In this document: positions 8,068 to 17,315 of the stretch, one piece after another
Position numbering within the stretch: position 1 is the first letter of the stretch
Layout of the letters: each line of letters starts with the position of its first letter
Source: Bradyrhizobium zhengyangense
GTDB taxonomy: Bacteria; Pseudomonadota; Alphaproteobacteria; Rhizobiales; Xanthobacteraceae
Direction of reading: 5' to 3'
Assembly: GCF_022012435.1 (NCBI RefSeq)
Contig: NZ_JAKLUA010000011.1
Coordinates: forward strand, 163,892 to 227,891
Length of the DNA: 64,000 bases
Translations under genes and position numbers: made by a program
The notes under the pieces: generated by a model
The model's input: only the letters and a program-made list of their open reading frames with translations
Databases searched by the model: none
What the model was told of the DNA's origin: nothing

Positions 8068-10161
8068 TCAATTCTGCGCACTGCCGGTCCAATCGCCGAC
8101 GAGGGTGGGCCAATCGATCGGACGTGGGTTCTTGCCGATCCAAACGTCCCAGAAATCTGGGTCTGACGATTGCGGCCGATGTGCCTCGGCAAGTTCATCC
8201 ATCTCCACGAGCAAAGGAATCGGCGTGGCCCATCCCAGCAAAATTGCCTGACGGGATGGTAGGCTAGGTAGCTCCTTTAGCAAGCCCGCCACATTGTCGG
8301 GAACGAGACGTCCAACTAGCGCCTGATCGAGGTCGTTTACGATCCGGTGCAGTAGGAAAGTATTGCACTGTGCAAGGATCGTGGGCGAGAGCTCCGATGG
8401 GCGTTGTGACGATAGCATCAATCCAAGACCAAACTTGCGACCTTCGCGCGCGATCTTTTCGAACGTCTCGCGACAGAGCTGGGTCGGGTTTTCTGCCGGC
8501 CCATCTTCGTTGGCGCCTCGCCGAACAAAGTTGTGTGCTTCCTCTAGAACCAAGGTCGTGGGCAGAGGTTTGCCATCAGGATGAAGCCGTCGGTAGCGCT
8601 GCAATGCCTCAAACGTCAGCCGTCCCAGAACCGCAACGACTACGTGGATTATTTCTGAAGGCACCAACGAAAGGTCAACGATTGCGACCTGTCCGTTGGC
8701 CGAGGCGTTGCTGCCCACGAACGCGTCAAGCCAGGCATCGAAGGTGATCGCCGGGTCACTTCCAATCACTTGACCGAGTCTCGGGTCCGACATCATGCCG
8801 CGGATGCGCATGCCGAGCGTGCTGATGAATCCGGCCAACGCACCTCCCTCCGTCGCTGCTATCCTCTCAAGGTGCTCTGGCAGCATGTGTACGTCGAATG
8901 GTATCGGTGCATCTTCCGTAAGATGCGCGATGGCGAAAGCATCCTCTACCAGATCTACGAAGCTCTGCAGTGACCTCCGCACCGCTTCCATGTCCTGTAC
9001 TGAGAAGGAGTTGAACCAGTCTCCTGACCGACGGGAATTAGCGATAGTTTCGATAATGCTGCTTATCTCTTCCAGAGCTGTCTTGTGCTCACCATCAACG
9101 GATTCCGTCATATTGCTGCAGTCTGATGCAATGTTGTCTAGCAGTTCGCCGCAGCGCCGCCGATTGCTTGCGCTGCCAGCGTAGGTCGCGGCACCTTCGG
9201 CCAACATAGCGGCGATCATGATGCGATAGGAATACAAATGCCGCCTGACGATAGTTTGGCGAGGCGTCCCCGCCAGCTGCCCGTTCTTTAGTTCACGAAG
9301 CGCTTGGAGCAGCAGGGGCCGCTGCGCTCCGGGTCGTGCGAACGATACCGCGGTCCACTCGTGACCGTTCCAGAGCCAGGCCGGCAGACGGAGCGCGCGT
9401 TCACCCCTGTTGAGGTCGATGGGCGGGACACGAAACAGGCGGATATTTCCGCCCCTATCTGCAAATGCTTTGGCGTACTCCCCATTAGGATCAAGAATAA
9501 TAAACCGCGCATTCGGCTGTTCTGTGCCATTCTCAAGAGCGGCCTGCGCCGCATCGAGTGACCAGCGGATCAGCCCAGCGACGGAGCAGGATTTTCCACT
9601 ACCGGTGTTGCCGAGTACGGCGACGTGCCGCCCGAAGATCTTATCGGGATCGACCATAATTGAGGTATCTGCAGCCAGCGGTGACGAGCCGATGCGAACG
9701 CGGCGGTCCTTGTCCTTTGCTCCGACGATAGCTGTGATTTGTTCCGGCGTTGGGATTGGTATCTGATCGCCTACCGAAGGGAACGCAACGATTCCTCGAC
9801 TCAATTCGAACATACTGCTTCCCTCGCGTCGGTTTCGAGCGACAGACAGGGTGCCGATCGGAGTGAGCGACATCTTCCGCAGAGGGAATGGCAGATCGAT
9901 CAGGCCGAAATCCTTAAGCCCCGACCGTTTGGGGTACGGCGATCGTTCAATCCCGATCCACGTGACGTAGGCGACGGTAGCACCAGCCTCATTCGGTATC
10001 AGCACGTAACTATTGAGCCTTGGGAAGCTCATCGGTGTGCCGGTGTTGAGCGCAGTAGCCTGTGGCGCATCGAGATCGAGCAGCACACGGATCTCATCCG
10101 AGGAGATCGACTCGACCGTGCCGATGACCAGTTCAGCGAGCCGTTCGATCGGGGAGCTCAC
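8068..10161 (-). CDS. herA: HerA-type ATPase of a SIR2-HerA defence system
   Basis: The 697-residue protein has an N-terminal HAS-barrel-like region (residues 1-130), a Walker A motif GNTGSGKS at 184-191, and a Walker B region PTTLVLEEAHN followed by a HerA-type arm (FEKIAREGRKFGLGLMLSSQ) and sensor region RPSELSPTILAQCNTF. HerA ATPases form hexameric rings. In SIR2-HerA systems the SIR2 NAD-hydrolysing partner stacks on the ring, and the complex protects against phages by degrading NAD and/or DNA. The start codon overlaps the stop of the SIR2 gene by four bases, a strong sign of a two-gene operon. The frame is intact although its partner is frameshifted. Confidence 0.9.
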   Translation of the reverse strand: MSSPIERLAELVIGTVESISSDEIRVLLDLDAPQATALNTGTPMSFPRLNSYVLIPNEAGATVAYVTWIGIERSPYPKRSGLKDFGLIDLPFPLRKMSLTPIGTLSVARNRREGSSMFELSRGIVAFPSVGDQIPIPTPEQITAIVGAKDKDRRVRIGSSPLAADTSIMVDPDKIFGRHVAVLGNTGSGKSCSVAGLIRWSLDAAQAALENGTEQPNARFIILDPNGEYAKAFADRGGNIRLFRVPPIDLNRGERALRLPAWLWNGHEWTAVSFARPGAQRPLLLQALRELKNGQLAGTPRQTIVRRHLYSYRIMIAAMLAEGAATYAGSASNRRRCGELLDNIASDCSNMTESVDGEHKTALEEISSIIETIANSRRSGDWFNSFSVQDMEAVRRSLQSFVDLVEDAFAIAHLTEDAPIPFDVHMLPEHLERIAATEGGALAGFISTLGMRIRGMMSDPRLGQVIGSDPAITFDAWLDAFVGSNASANGQVAIVDLSLVPSEIIHVVVAVLGRLTFEALQRYRRLHPDGKPLPTTLVLEEAHNFVRRGANEDGPAENPTQLCRETFEKIAREGRKFGLGLMLSSQRPSELSPTILAQCNTFLLHRIVNDLDQALVGRLVPDNVAGLLKELPSLPSRQAILLGWATPIPLLVEMDELAEAHRPQSSDPDFWDVWIGKNPRPIDWPTLVGDWTGSAQN

Positions 10162-11461
10162 GTTCCTCCTCCAGAGCCCGCTGGCGGCTGACTCGGTTCG
10201 GCTGGCGCCAGGCCCGCAGCGGCATCTGCGAAAGCGCGGTTCTTCAGCAAGTCAGACATACGCCCGGTGATGTAATCGAGCGCGGGCTTTGGCAGATAAT
10301 CGTCGACGAGGTGCTGGAGGCTTCCGAAATGGTTGCCGGCGAGGAGGCTGACTTGTGCAGGACGAGTTTGATTGAGAAATCCCTTGATGCGATCGTCTAG
10401 TTCAAAGGCGATGATCACGAGGTGTGCGGACGGAACCGACAGCATATCGAGCAGAACACGGTTGATGTGGTCATCACCGAACCCGTAGCCGTAGGTCACC
10501 ACCACCGAGTTGGGTCTGCAAGTTGCCGAGGCGAAATCACGGAATAGCTCCGCATAAGGATATTGGGTGGTCTCCACGTCCTTAGCCGGATTAGGATAGA
10601 TCATCACGGTATCAACTGGAGAATCTGGTAAGCTCGGATGATCGTCGTCGGCACCAAATGGTGTCTCTGACCGATAGATCCGATGCGCGATGGGGTCGAA
10701 GCGCCAATCAAGGCTGCCGTGGAGCTTGGTCAGACGGACGACGCCTTCCATAAAGCGCGGCTCACCGCGGATCCCGGGTGGGTTGTAATGATAATCGAGC
10801 TCGATCCGAGTGTTGCGGAACAGTGGACGCAAGCTCCCCACAAAGCGATCAATGATCCGTAGCCCCGCTTGATCGCAGCCATGTTCGATCAACCGGTCGT
10901 AGTTGGTCGTGAAGATATGTAAACGCTCGCGTGAAGCGGCGCGGCTGACGAAGCTGAGCAGAAATGACTGCACCGTCGCCAGTGCTGATGCACTGTTTGC
11001 TTCGAAAATACCTCGCTCGGTAGCAAGCAGTGAGGTTAGGAATGTCGCGATTGCGGAGTTAATGTCGTCGCGAACACCTTGCGCCGACCCCTTATCGATG
11101 ATGTCAAGACCATCGAGCACAGCAATGGCGCTACGCAACTGATCTTCGATGTTAGCTTGACCGCGACCCATCTTTTTGGCGCTTGCGGTCGCGTGACGAG
11201 GATTGCCTTGGCATGTTTCGACTTCCCCGTCGCAATCGCCATACCCGTCGCCTTGACGCCGGCAGCGAAGCCCACAGCAATGGTAAAGCCGCTGCCAAGC
11301 AGGAGGTTCAGATGCTCAGCTTGGAATACCGCCGAGAGCCACGGCTCGATCTTTCGGCGGTGTAGCGCGATGAACCGATCAAGTTCGTCTGCGCTTTCTG
11401 GGATGCTATCGAAGGTCTCGCTCGATGCACCAACCCGGTAACCGTGCGCCTTCCACTCCAT
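10158..11461 (-). pseudogene. SIR2-family NADase, frameshifted
   Basis: Two overlapping minus-strand frames make one SIR2 protein of about 434 residues. The first, from the ATG at 11461, contains the nucleotide-binding start LNLLLGSGFTIAVG. The second contains IFTTNYDRLIEHGCD, LTKLHGSLDW and VVVTYGYGFGDDHINRVL, the classic SIR2 blocks. They join if one base is restored near 11193, giving ...AKAILVTATASAKKMGRG... As written the NAD-site Gly-rich loop is separated from the catalytic region, so no NADase would be made unless frameshifting occurs; a run of five A (11174-11178) just after the break could allow -1 slippage. It overlaps herA by four bases. SIR2 would be the toxic effector of the pair. 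Confidence 0.8.
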
Positions 11462-11777
11462 GGACCCTCGCGACGAGTTGCAGGACCGACCTGAGTCCCC
11501 GCTAGTAAGTCTTAAAGCAACATAATCAGAGGTTGCAAGGCGGGCAGGTAGTCAAAGTGAAAAAGGTAAGCAGCGAAGCGGCGAGGGGATGAAGGGCATC
11601 GAGATTAGCTTCCTCGACTAATCGCTTGAACCGGTGAGGAGACGAGATCTGACGAGGAGTGCCGCTATCCTGGCTCCCTCACGCCTCCAGCTTCAGTCGA
11701 TCCCGTCCGCCGGCTCGGGTGGAGGCGGCGGGAGCGAGGTATGCTCTCCGACTCGAGCTCGCCATCAGCTTCCGCCA
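11462..11777. other. Intergenic stretch between DUF2130 and SIR2 genes
   Basis: This 316-base stretch holds the promoter for the sir2-herA operon, presumably in the AT-richer part near 11510-11580, and the tail region downstream of the DUF2130 gene. I see no gene, clear operator or terminator hairpin. Confidence 0.3.
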
Positions 11778-13091
11778 TCATCCCACCTTTCGTTCAGGAG
11801 CGGCGTGGCTCTCAAGCAGTGGCATATCCAGGCTCGGAATCTCTGGCATGGCTTTGCCGGCGATCGCCTGCAAATCGCCCACCATGCCAACGGTCGACTC
11901 CACCACGGCGAGGATCTGAGTTTCGCGCTTGGCCCATTGCCGGCCCATGAACTTGCGTTCCTTGTCCAGGTCGTCGCGCATATCGTTGAATTTCTCAACC
12001 ACAGCTTCTACCCGCTGCCGAAACTTCGTGCCGGTCAGGTAGTGATAAACCTGCTCCATCTTGGTCTGCTGACCCTGCTGAACGAGGCGCGATCCGCTTA
12101 CGTCGATCAGCCCCTGGCGCAGCGCCACGGCGACCGGCAATGCGCAACGCGGATGGGCCACCCATACGCCGTCGACTAGGTCAAATTGCTCGACGTGCTT
12201 CGGCAGCGCATGAGAGATGATCAGAGCGACGTCGGCGGCGGAACGACGCTGGTCGTCACGCAGTTTGGCAAGCCATCCGTCACTCCATGCCTTGGTTCGC
12301 TTGGTTTCCCAAAGGATGATGCCGGCAGGTTTGCCAATGGCGCCATTTATCTGTTGAATAACGTCCGCCCCAAGCTCACCTTTTCCAACCGGCTCAATCG
12401 AATCGGTCGGAAAACGTCCGCGCAGAAGCTCTTCGAGCTCGAGCTCGAGTACTTCCCCTTGGGATTGCTGTGATCCCTGCTCGGCCTTGCGCTTGAGCTC
12501 CTCGATCGTTCGAGACATCGACTCGATAGTCTGGTCCTTCTCTGCAACGCGTAAGCGCGCAGCCTCGTCGGCTTCCTGCCTGGCCTTGATCTGGATTTCG
12601 CTGATTGAGGCCTGCACGCGCTTCTCTATTGTCAGGTCGAGCTCGCGCTTTTCCCCCTCGAGTGCGCGCTGCTGTCGCATCAGTTCGGCTTGCTGCTTTT
12701 GGGCCTCGGCAAGCTTTGCGTTGTTGGTAAGCAGGTTGGCTCGCAGCTCCGCGGCTTCCGCTTCCTTCGCCTGCAGCTCGGCCGCGGCCGCCTCTCGCGC
12801 CTTCTTGCTTTCGGCCGCGACCAGCTGGGCACGTTCGGCGATCAATCGTTTCGCAACGTGGTCCTCGATTTGCTCGCGGTCCTTAGCGACCTGCTCGCGT
12901 TCCAGCCGCAGTGCCTCGGTCTTACGCTCCATCTCTGCATCTTTGCTGGCCAGCTGCTGTTGAAAGCGCTGACGAATTTCAGCGAGGAGGGGAGCGGCCA
13001 ATGATTCCGTCAACCGGATCTCGTGATTGCAGTTGGGACAATGCAGGGTAGGTTCGTGTGAAGCGCCGGCTGCGGTTACTTTGAAACTCAT
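11778..13091 (-). CDS. DUF2130 coiled-coil protein with nuclease-like domain
   Basis: The 437-residue protein opens with a CxxC pair (LHCPNCNHEIRLTESLAAPL), continues with a long charged coiled coil (about residues 35-220, rich in E, K, R, A and Q), and then has the DUF2130 core with GELGADVIQQI and ILWETKRTKAW. The D...ExK arrangement supports the proposal that DUF2130 is a restriction-endonuclease-like fold. I start at the ATG at 13091, preceded by GGGGG five bases upstream; an in-frame ATG at 13241 lacks this. The family is widespread and its role is not settled. Its place between SIR2-HerA and AbiE suggests a defence-island cargo gene. Confidence 0.75.
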   Translation of the reverse strand: MSFKVTAAGASHEPTLHCPNCNHEIRLTESLAAPLLAEIRQRFQQQLASKDAEMERKTEALRLEREQVAKDREQIEDHVAKRLIAERAQLVAAESKKAREAAAAELQAKEAEAAELRANLLTNNAKLAEAQKQQAELMRQQRALEGEKRELDLTIEKRVQASISEIQIKARQEADEAARLRVAEKDQTIESMSRTIEELKRKAEQGSQQSQGEVLELELEELLRGRFPTDSIEPVGKGELGADVIQQINGAIGKPAGIILWETKRTKAWSDGWLAKLRDDQRRSAADVALIISHALPKHVEQFDLVDGVWVAHPRCALPVAVALRQGLIDVSGSRLVQQGQQTKMEQVYHYLTGTKFRQRVEAVVEKFNDMRDDLDKERKFMGRQWAKRETQILAVVESTVGMVGDLQAIAGKAMPEIPSLDMPLLESHAAPERKVG

Positions 13092-13259
13092 GAATTCCCC
13101 CGTCATCGTAGAGCAGGATTGAACACCATCCGCGCGCGATTGCGATGTCGCCGCTCTCGATGTCCACATCCGCGTCGCCGATATCGACCTGGCCGGGGGA
13201 TTTTCCACGGAAGGCATCACGACATGTCGACGTAAGGCCACGCCTCAGGGCGAGCCGTT

Positions 13260-13424
13260 CTATTGGGAATATATTCTAGATGAGAACAAAACAGGATCAA
13301 GCGCCAATTGGCTGCGCAGGCTGGTGGAATAACCCTGTCGTTCCATCCAGGCAGCATCGACCAGAAGCCCCTGAGGGAGAGTCCTTTCGAGCTTGTTTAG
13401 CTTTCTGTCCTTTTGCTCAGCCAT
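13260..13424 (-). pseudogene. AbiEi-type antitoxin, N-terminal remnant
   Basis: From the ATG at 13424 the minus strand encodes KLNKLERTLPQGLLVDAAWM and RQGYSTSLRSQ. This matches the first 40 residues of a different AbiEi antitoxin subfamily (the N-terminal winged helix). The homology then stops and the frame ends at 13260. It is a fragment, not a working antitoxin, and it is divergent from the intact abiEi/abiEii pair beginning at 13678, which belongs to another subfamily. Confidence 0.5.
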
Positions 13425-13613
13425 ACTAAGTAAATTAGCACTTTTCCAAACCAACCCGAGGGAATCCTCTATTTTACGTAATCTGACTGGGCAAAGACGC
13501 CGAAACAGCCGGAAATCTCGCGATGGCTCCTGGAAGAGGCCCATCGCGTGGTGCTTCGCTGCTCCGATATGTTCCGGCGCCGAAATTAGACGGCCGTAAG
13601 GAATATGAGTCAT

Positions 13614-13663
13614 ATTTCTTACGCGGTCTTGACTTTGTAAGATTTAAGGCGCAAATTTCTTAC
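13614..13663. promoter_or_regulatory. Repeated operator elements in the abiE promoter
   Basis: ATTTCTTAC occurs at 13614-13622 and again at 13655-13663, with the inverted core GTAAGAT at 13637-13643 between them. They sit 15-60 bases before the abiEi start. AbiEi antitoxins are known to repress their operons by binding such repeats, so these are the likely operators. Confidence 0.6.
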
Positions 13664-13677
13664 AAGGGAACCGTAAA

Positions 13678-14346
13678 ATGGCTAGCACAGCGAACCAGAT
13701 ATACGATCGGATGAGCCATGACCCTCAGCCGAGCAAGGTATGGACCGCACGCGATTTTGCGGACACCGGCACTCGATCGGCTGTCGACGTCGCCCTCCAC
13801 CGCCTCCGGAGTGACAACCGCATCAGGCGCATCGACCAAGGTCTCTACGATCTTGCTCGCACCAACCAACTGACGAAGAAGATTTCGCCACCGGACTACA
13901 AGTCGGTGATTCAGGCGGTCGCGAGACGGGACGGCGCCAAAGTACTGGTCGACGGAATAACCGCCGCCAACAACTTGGGACTTACCAACGCCGTCCCGGC
14001 GAAGGTGGTCGTGTGGACGGACGCCCGCGTGAAGCCGATCCAACTCGACCAAATGGTCATCGACTTCAAGAAAGTCGCGCCAAGTCGACTTCTGTGGGCT
14101 GACCGCCCGGCCGCGCAGTTGGTGCAAGCTCTGATTTGGCTGCGCGACGTTCTTCCTTCGGATGGCGACAAGATCGCAAAGCGCCTCAAGTCCATCCTGA
14201 ACGACGGCGACGACGGGCACCGCATGCGAAAGGATTTGCAGGACCACTTGGGTGATCTCCCCGACTGGCTCGTTCCTATCGTAAAAGATATCCTCAAGTC
14301 CGACGCAACGGCGCCAGATCCGCTCCCGCCGATCCGCGGCCAATGA
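13678..14346 (+). CDS. abiEi: AbiEi-like antitoxin (DUF6088 type)
   Basis: The 222-residue protein begins with a winged-helix region (IYDRMSHDPQ, FADTGTRSAVDVALHRL, RIDQGLYDL) and continues with the AbiEi core seen in DUF6088 proteins (AVARRDGAKVLVDGITAANN, LGLTNAVPAKVVVWTDA). In type IV toxin-antitoxin AbiE systems, this protein represses the operon and counteracts the AbiEii nucleotidyltransferase without touching it directly. The ATG at 13678 follows an AAGGGA ribosome site and the repeated operator. The toxin gene starts ten bases after its stop. The protein has no defect that I can see. Confidence 0.8.
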   Translation: MASTANQIYDRMSHDPQPSKVWTARDFADTGTRSAVDVALHRLRSDNRIRRIDQGLYDLARTNQLTKKISPPDYKSVIQAVARRDGAKVLVDGITAANNLGLTNAVPAKVVVWTDARVKPIQLDQMVIDFKKVAPSRLLWADRPAAQLVQALIWLRDVLPSDGDKIAKRLKSILNDGDDGHRMRKDLQDHLGDLPDWLVPIVKDILKSDATAPDPLPPIRGQ

Positions 14347-14355
14347 GATGCGATC

Positions 14356-15387
14356 ATGACCGACCTGCCGCAGATCATTCGAGCAAGCGCTGAAGACCGG
14401 CGGGGACTGTTCCAACAAACCGGACAGCGTCTCTCGTGCCCCCCGGAGAACATCGAAAAGGACTTTTGGGTCTGTTGGATCCTCGACGCGCTCTACAACA
14501 AGGCGGGCATCGAGCAGCGTCTGCTTTTCAAGGGCGGCACGTCACTCTCGAAGGCCTTCGATCTGATCCAGCGGTTCTCGGAAGACATCGACATCACCGT
14601 ATTCCGCGACGACCTGCCCGGCGAAAACTTCCCGTCAGATGACGATCTCCGCGCGATGGGATCGAACGAACGCAAGCGAAAGCTTGACGAAATAAAGGAG
14701 CGGTGCAGCAGTTTCATTAACGGCGAATTCCAGAACGCGCTGACGAACTTCGCCGCTGGTGAGCTCGAAGGACTGACGTTCAAGATCGAGCCCGATCCGG
14801 ACGACCCCGACGCTCAATCCCTGCTCTTCCACTATCCAAGCGCATTCGCGGATTCCGACGAGCGGTACGTCCGACGCGTCGTGAAGATCGAATCCGGCGC
14901 TAAGTCGGCGCTCGATCCGCATGAGACGAAAACGATCAGTCCATATTCTGCCACCGACACCGACGGCCTGGACCTCACCGTGCCAAACGTGCTGACGATC
15001 AAGCCCGAGAGGACGTTCTGGGACAAGATCATCATCCTACACGGACAGCGACACTGGTTCCAGAACAGAGGGGAGCTCTACAAGGACGGGCAGCGATTGT
15101 CGCGCCATTACTACGACATATTCCGGCTTCTGACCTCCGAACACGGCGAAGCCGCACTTAAAGATCTGGAGCTCGCGGAAAGCTGCGTTCGCCATGCCCG
15201 CCTCTACTTCAACCGGAAGCCTCTCGATCTCGACCAGGCGACTCCCGGAACGTTCGGTATCGTACCGGTCGACGGCATGCTCGAACCTTTGAAGGCGGAC
15301 TACCAGAAGATGGCCGGCATGATCTTCGGAGGATCCCTTCTTTCGAGGATATCCTCGGCAAGATTAAAGCAGCCGAAGCGACCTTGA
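14356..15387 (+). CDS. abiEii: AbiEii/AbiGii nucleotidyltransferase toxin with altered C-terminus
   Basis: The 343-residue frame carries the family's nucleotidyltransferase motif: LLFKGGTSLSKAF followed by RFSEDIDITVFRD (GGxS then DxD), and later NVLTIKPERTFWDKI and LSRHYYDIFRL. AbiEii toxins transfer nucleotides, for example onto tRNA acceptor ends, and cause abortive growth arrest during phage infection. The last 15 residues look wrong. Adding one base in CCC at 15335-15337 would restore the expected ending SFEDILGKIKAAEATLNAT, with a stop at 15398. The catalytic core is intact, so the toxin may retain activity. It is coupled to abiEi upstream. Confidence 0.85.
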   Translation: MTDLPQIIRASAEDRRGLFQQTGQRLSCPPENIEKDFWVCWILDALYNKAGIEQRLLFKGGTSLSKAFDLIQRFSEDIDITVFRDDLPGENFPSDDDLRAMGSNERKRKLDEIKERCSSFINGEFQNALTNFAAGELEGLTFKIEPDPDDPDAQSLLFHYPSAFADSDERYVRRVVKIESGAKSALDPHETKTISPYSATDTDGLDLTVPNVLTIKPERTFWDKIIILHGQRHWFQNRGELYKDGQRLSRHYYDIFRLLTSEHGEAALKDLELAESCVRHARLYFNRKPLDLDQATPGTFGIVPVDGMLEPLKADYQKMAGMIFGGSLLSRISSARLKQPKRP

Positions 15388-15681
15388 ACGCCACCTGACC
15401 AAAGTCTCAATCGGTCCTCCACCGGCTACAACCCTGCCGATGGACTTGCCGACGTGCCTGCCGTCGGCGGCCGTCGCGAAGTCGGGTACCCACATCATCG
15501 GCGAAACCCGGTGGAGCGATTGAAAACGAGTTCGCTGGACGCTTAGCCTCGATACGGCTTCGATGCCAGGCGCACGCCGCCGTCAGGGATTCCTAAGTTC
15601 GGACGGGCAAAAGGCTGCACTTGACGATTGCGAAGAATGTGCGACCATAGGTTGTTCACGGAAACGGGGCGGGAGGAAGCC

Positions 15682-15888
15682 ATGGCGCGAAAGCCGACCA
15701 AGAAGCCGAAGGTGAGCTTGATCGTCTCCGACGACAAGGACGTAAAGTTGAAGGTCCGACCCGGCAAGCTGCACGTCGTTCAGGTCGAAACTATCACTCC
15801 GGATCTGAAGAAGGCCGGTCGCGTCGGTGCTCGGCTTTGCGGGTACGGCACGAATATCTGCCTCGCCATCGTCGATATCGACAAGTGA
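15682..15888 (+). CDS. Small basic peptide, candidate RiPP precursor
   Basis: The 68-residue product starts at an ATG (15682) with a strong GGGAGGAAG ribosome site. It has a lysine-rich front (ARKPTKKPKVSL), a beta-like middle and a C-terminal segment LCGYGTNICLAIVDIDK containing its only two cysteines. Its stop overlaps a GTG start of a radical-SAM/SPASM enzyme (GTGA), so the two are made together. This arrangement is typical of ribosomally made peptides whose core is cross-linked by the adjacent enzyme. The Gly-Tyr-Gly and Cys-rich tail would be the modified part. No leader cleavage site is evident. It could alternatively be a small accessory protein. Confidence 0.6.
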   Translation: MARKPTKKPKVSLIVSDDKDVKLKVRPGKLHVVQVETITPDLKKAGRVGARLCGYGTNICLAIVDIDK

Positions 15889-17315
15889 CTGCAGCGCGGC
15901 ATCGTCTGCGATCATCGCGCTACAACTTCTGCGTCCCGCTAGGCGACGACAACGTCCTGTACAACGCGGGTACGGGCGCTTCGGTTCGGCTGTCGGGCCA
16001 GGACGCGCGCGAGCTTGCGCAGCTGCTTTGCGGTCCTCCGCGGAGGGTCGCCGCCAAGACGATCCCGCGTACGCTCCTCGCCACACTACGGCGAGGGGGC
16101 TTTCTCGTCGACCACGAATTCGACGAGCTAGACATGATCCGCGAGCGCTATTGGCATGCGCGTGGACGGACGCCTATGGTCATCACCCTCACGACGACGC
16201 AGGACTGCAACCTGGGTTGCTACTACTGCTACGAAGAGAGATCCCGCGATGCTCTCGCAGAAGGCGATGTTCCGGCGATAGTCGATTGGACCCGACAGCG
16301 CCTTGTCGCGTCGGGTAAGGACAGCCTTCACGTCGACTGGTACGGCGGAGAGCCGCTCCTCAACGTCGATTTCATCGATGCAGCGTCCGCTGCGCTTCAA
16401 TCGTTATGCAAGGAGATCGGGGTAAGTTACTCCGCTTCCGTAATTTCGAACGGGACATGCTGGCCGGACGACATCGCCGGCTTCGTGAGGCGACACCGCC
16501 TCCGGCAGGTGCAGATTTCCTTTGACGGCCTCAAACCGAACCACGACAAGAGACGCCGATATAGAAGGGGCAGGGCGCCCGATCCGTCTGTCTCCTCGTT
16601 CGATCAGGCGACCGCGGTGGTCGACGGATTGCTCGAGGTGGTACGCGTCGACGTAAGGTTCAATGCCGATCACGGAAACCAATGCGATTTGGACGGCTTC
16701 ATCGCCTTCTGCAAGGACCGCGGCTGGTTCGACAGAGCGTTTCCGTGCGTTTTTCAACTCGCACGGATATCCGACTTTTCCGAGCGCGCCGGATTTCTTA
16801 GCCGCACGAAGCTTTCTGAGGAAGAGTTTGAGAGACTTCGCGAACGGTCCCGGCAGATGGTCCCCGACGAAGCAACTCTCGACGAAACCACAACCCGCTC
16901 GCTCTATCCTTTGCCAAGGACCTCCGTTTGTGCAGCGCTGGCCAACGATTCGATCGTGATCGGAGCGGACGGCAATCACTATCGGTGCGGGCTTCAAGTG
17001 GGCGAGAAGGACCGCCCCGTCGCCATCCGCCGTGCCGGAGGCGACATGGTGCCCGGCCGCGATGCGGCCTGGTGGACCGGCTTCGACCCAACGCGGCAGC
17101 CCAATTGCAGCCGCTGCTCGTTCCTTCCGGTCTGTTGGGGCGGCTGTCCGAAGAAGCACTTGGAAGGCGACTCGCATTCCTTGCACGAGCAGAGCTTGTA
17201 CTGGCGCAAAGCTTTGCCGCAGAAGATCGCCTGGCAATTCGGAGTGGCCCTCCAGGAAAGCGAATTCACATTCGCCGAGTCCGACCAGTTTAGGCCGGCT
17301 TCTCTCGACCCTTGA
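15885..17315 (+). CDS. Radical SAM/SPASM peptide-maturase-like enzyme
   Basis: The 476-residue protein has a small N-terminal domain (residues 10-85: YNFCVPLGDDNVLYNAG, TLRRGGFLVD) that resembles the peptide-binding front part of SPASM maturases. The radical-SAM cluster motif CNLGCYYC follows at 108-115 (CxxxCxxC). A C-terminal SPASM region with CAALANDSIVIGADGNHYRC and CSRCSFLPVCWGGCPKK supplies ligands for extra iron-sulfur clusters. Such enzymes install thioether, C-C or other cross-links in peptides. The GTG start at 15885 overlaps the stop of the 68-residue peptide gene. Its last 26 bases overlap the convergent M48 protease gene. It sits in a defence island, which is unusual for a bacteriocin-like cluster. 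Confidence 0.85.
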   Translation: MTAARHRLRSSRYNFCVPLGDDNVLYNAGTGASVRLSGQDARELAQLLCGPPRRVAAKTIPRTLLATLRRGGFLVDHEFDELDMIRERYWHARGRTPMVITLTTTQDCNLGCYYCYEERSRDALAEGDVPAIVDWTRQRLVASGKDSLHVDWYGGEPLLNVDFIDAASAALQSLCKEIGVSYSASVISNGTCWPDDIAGFVRRHRLRQVQISFDGLKPNHDKRRRYRRGRAPDPSVSSFDQATAVVDGLLEVVRVDVRFNADHGNQCDLDGFIAFCKDRGWFDRAFPCVFQLARISDFSERAGFLSRTKLSEEEFERLRERSRQMVPDEATLDETTTRSLYPLPRTSVCAALANDSIVIGADGNHYRCGLQVGEKDRPVAIRRAGGDMVPGRDAAWWTGFDPTRQPNCSRCSFLPVCWGGCPKKHLEGDSHSLHEQSLYWRKALPQKIAWQFGVALQESEFTFAESDQFRPASLDP

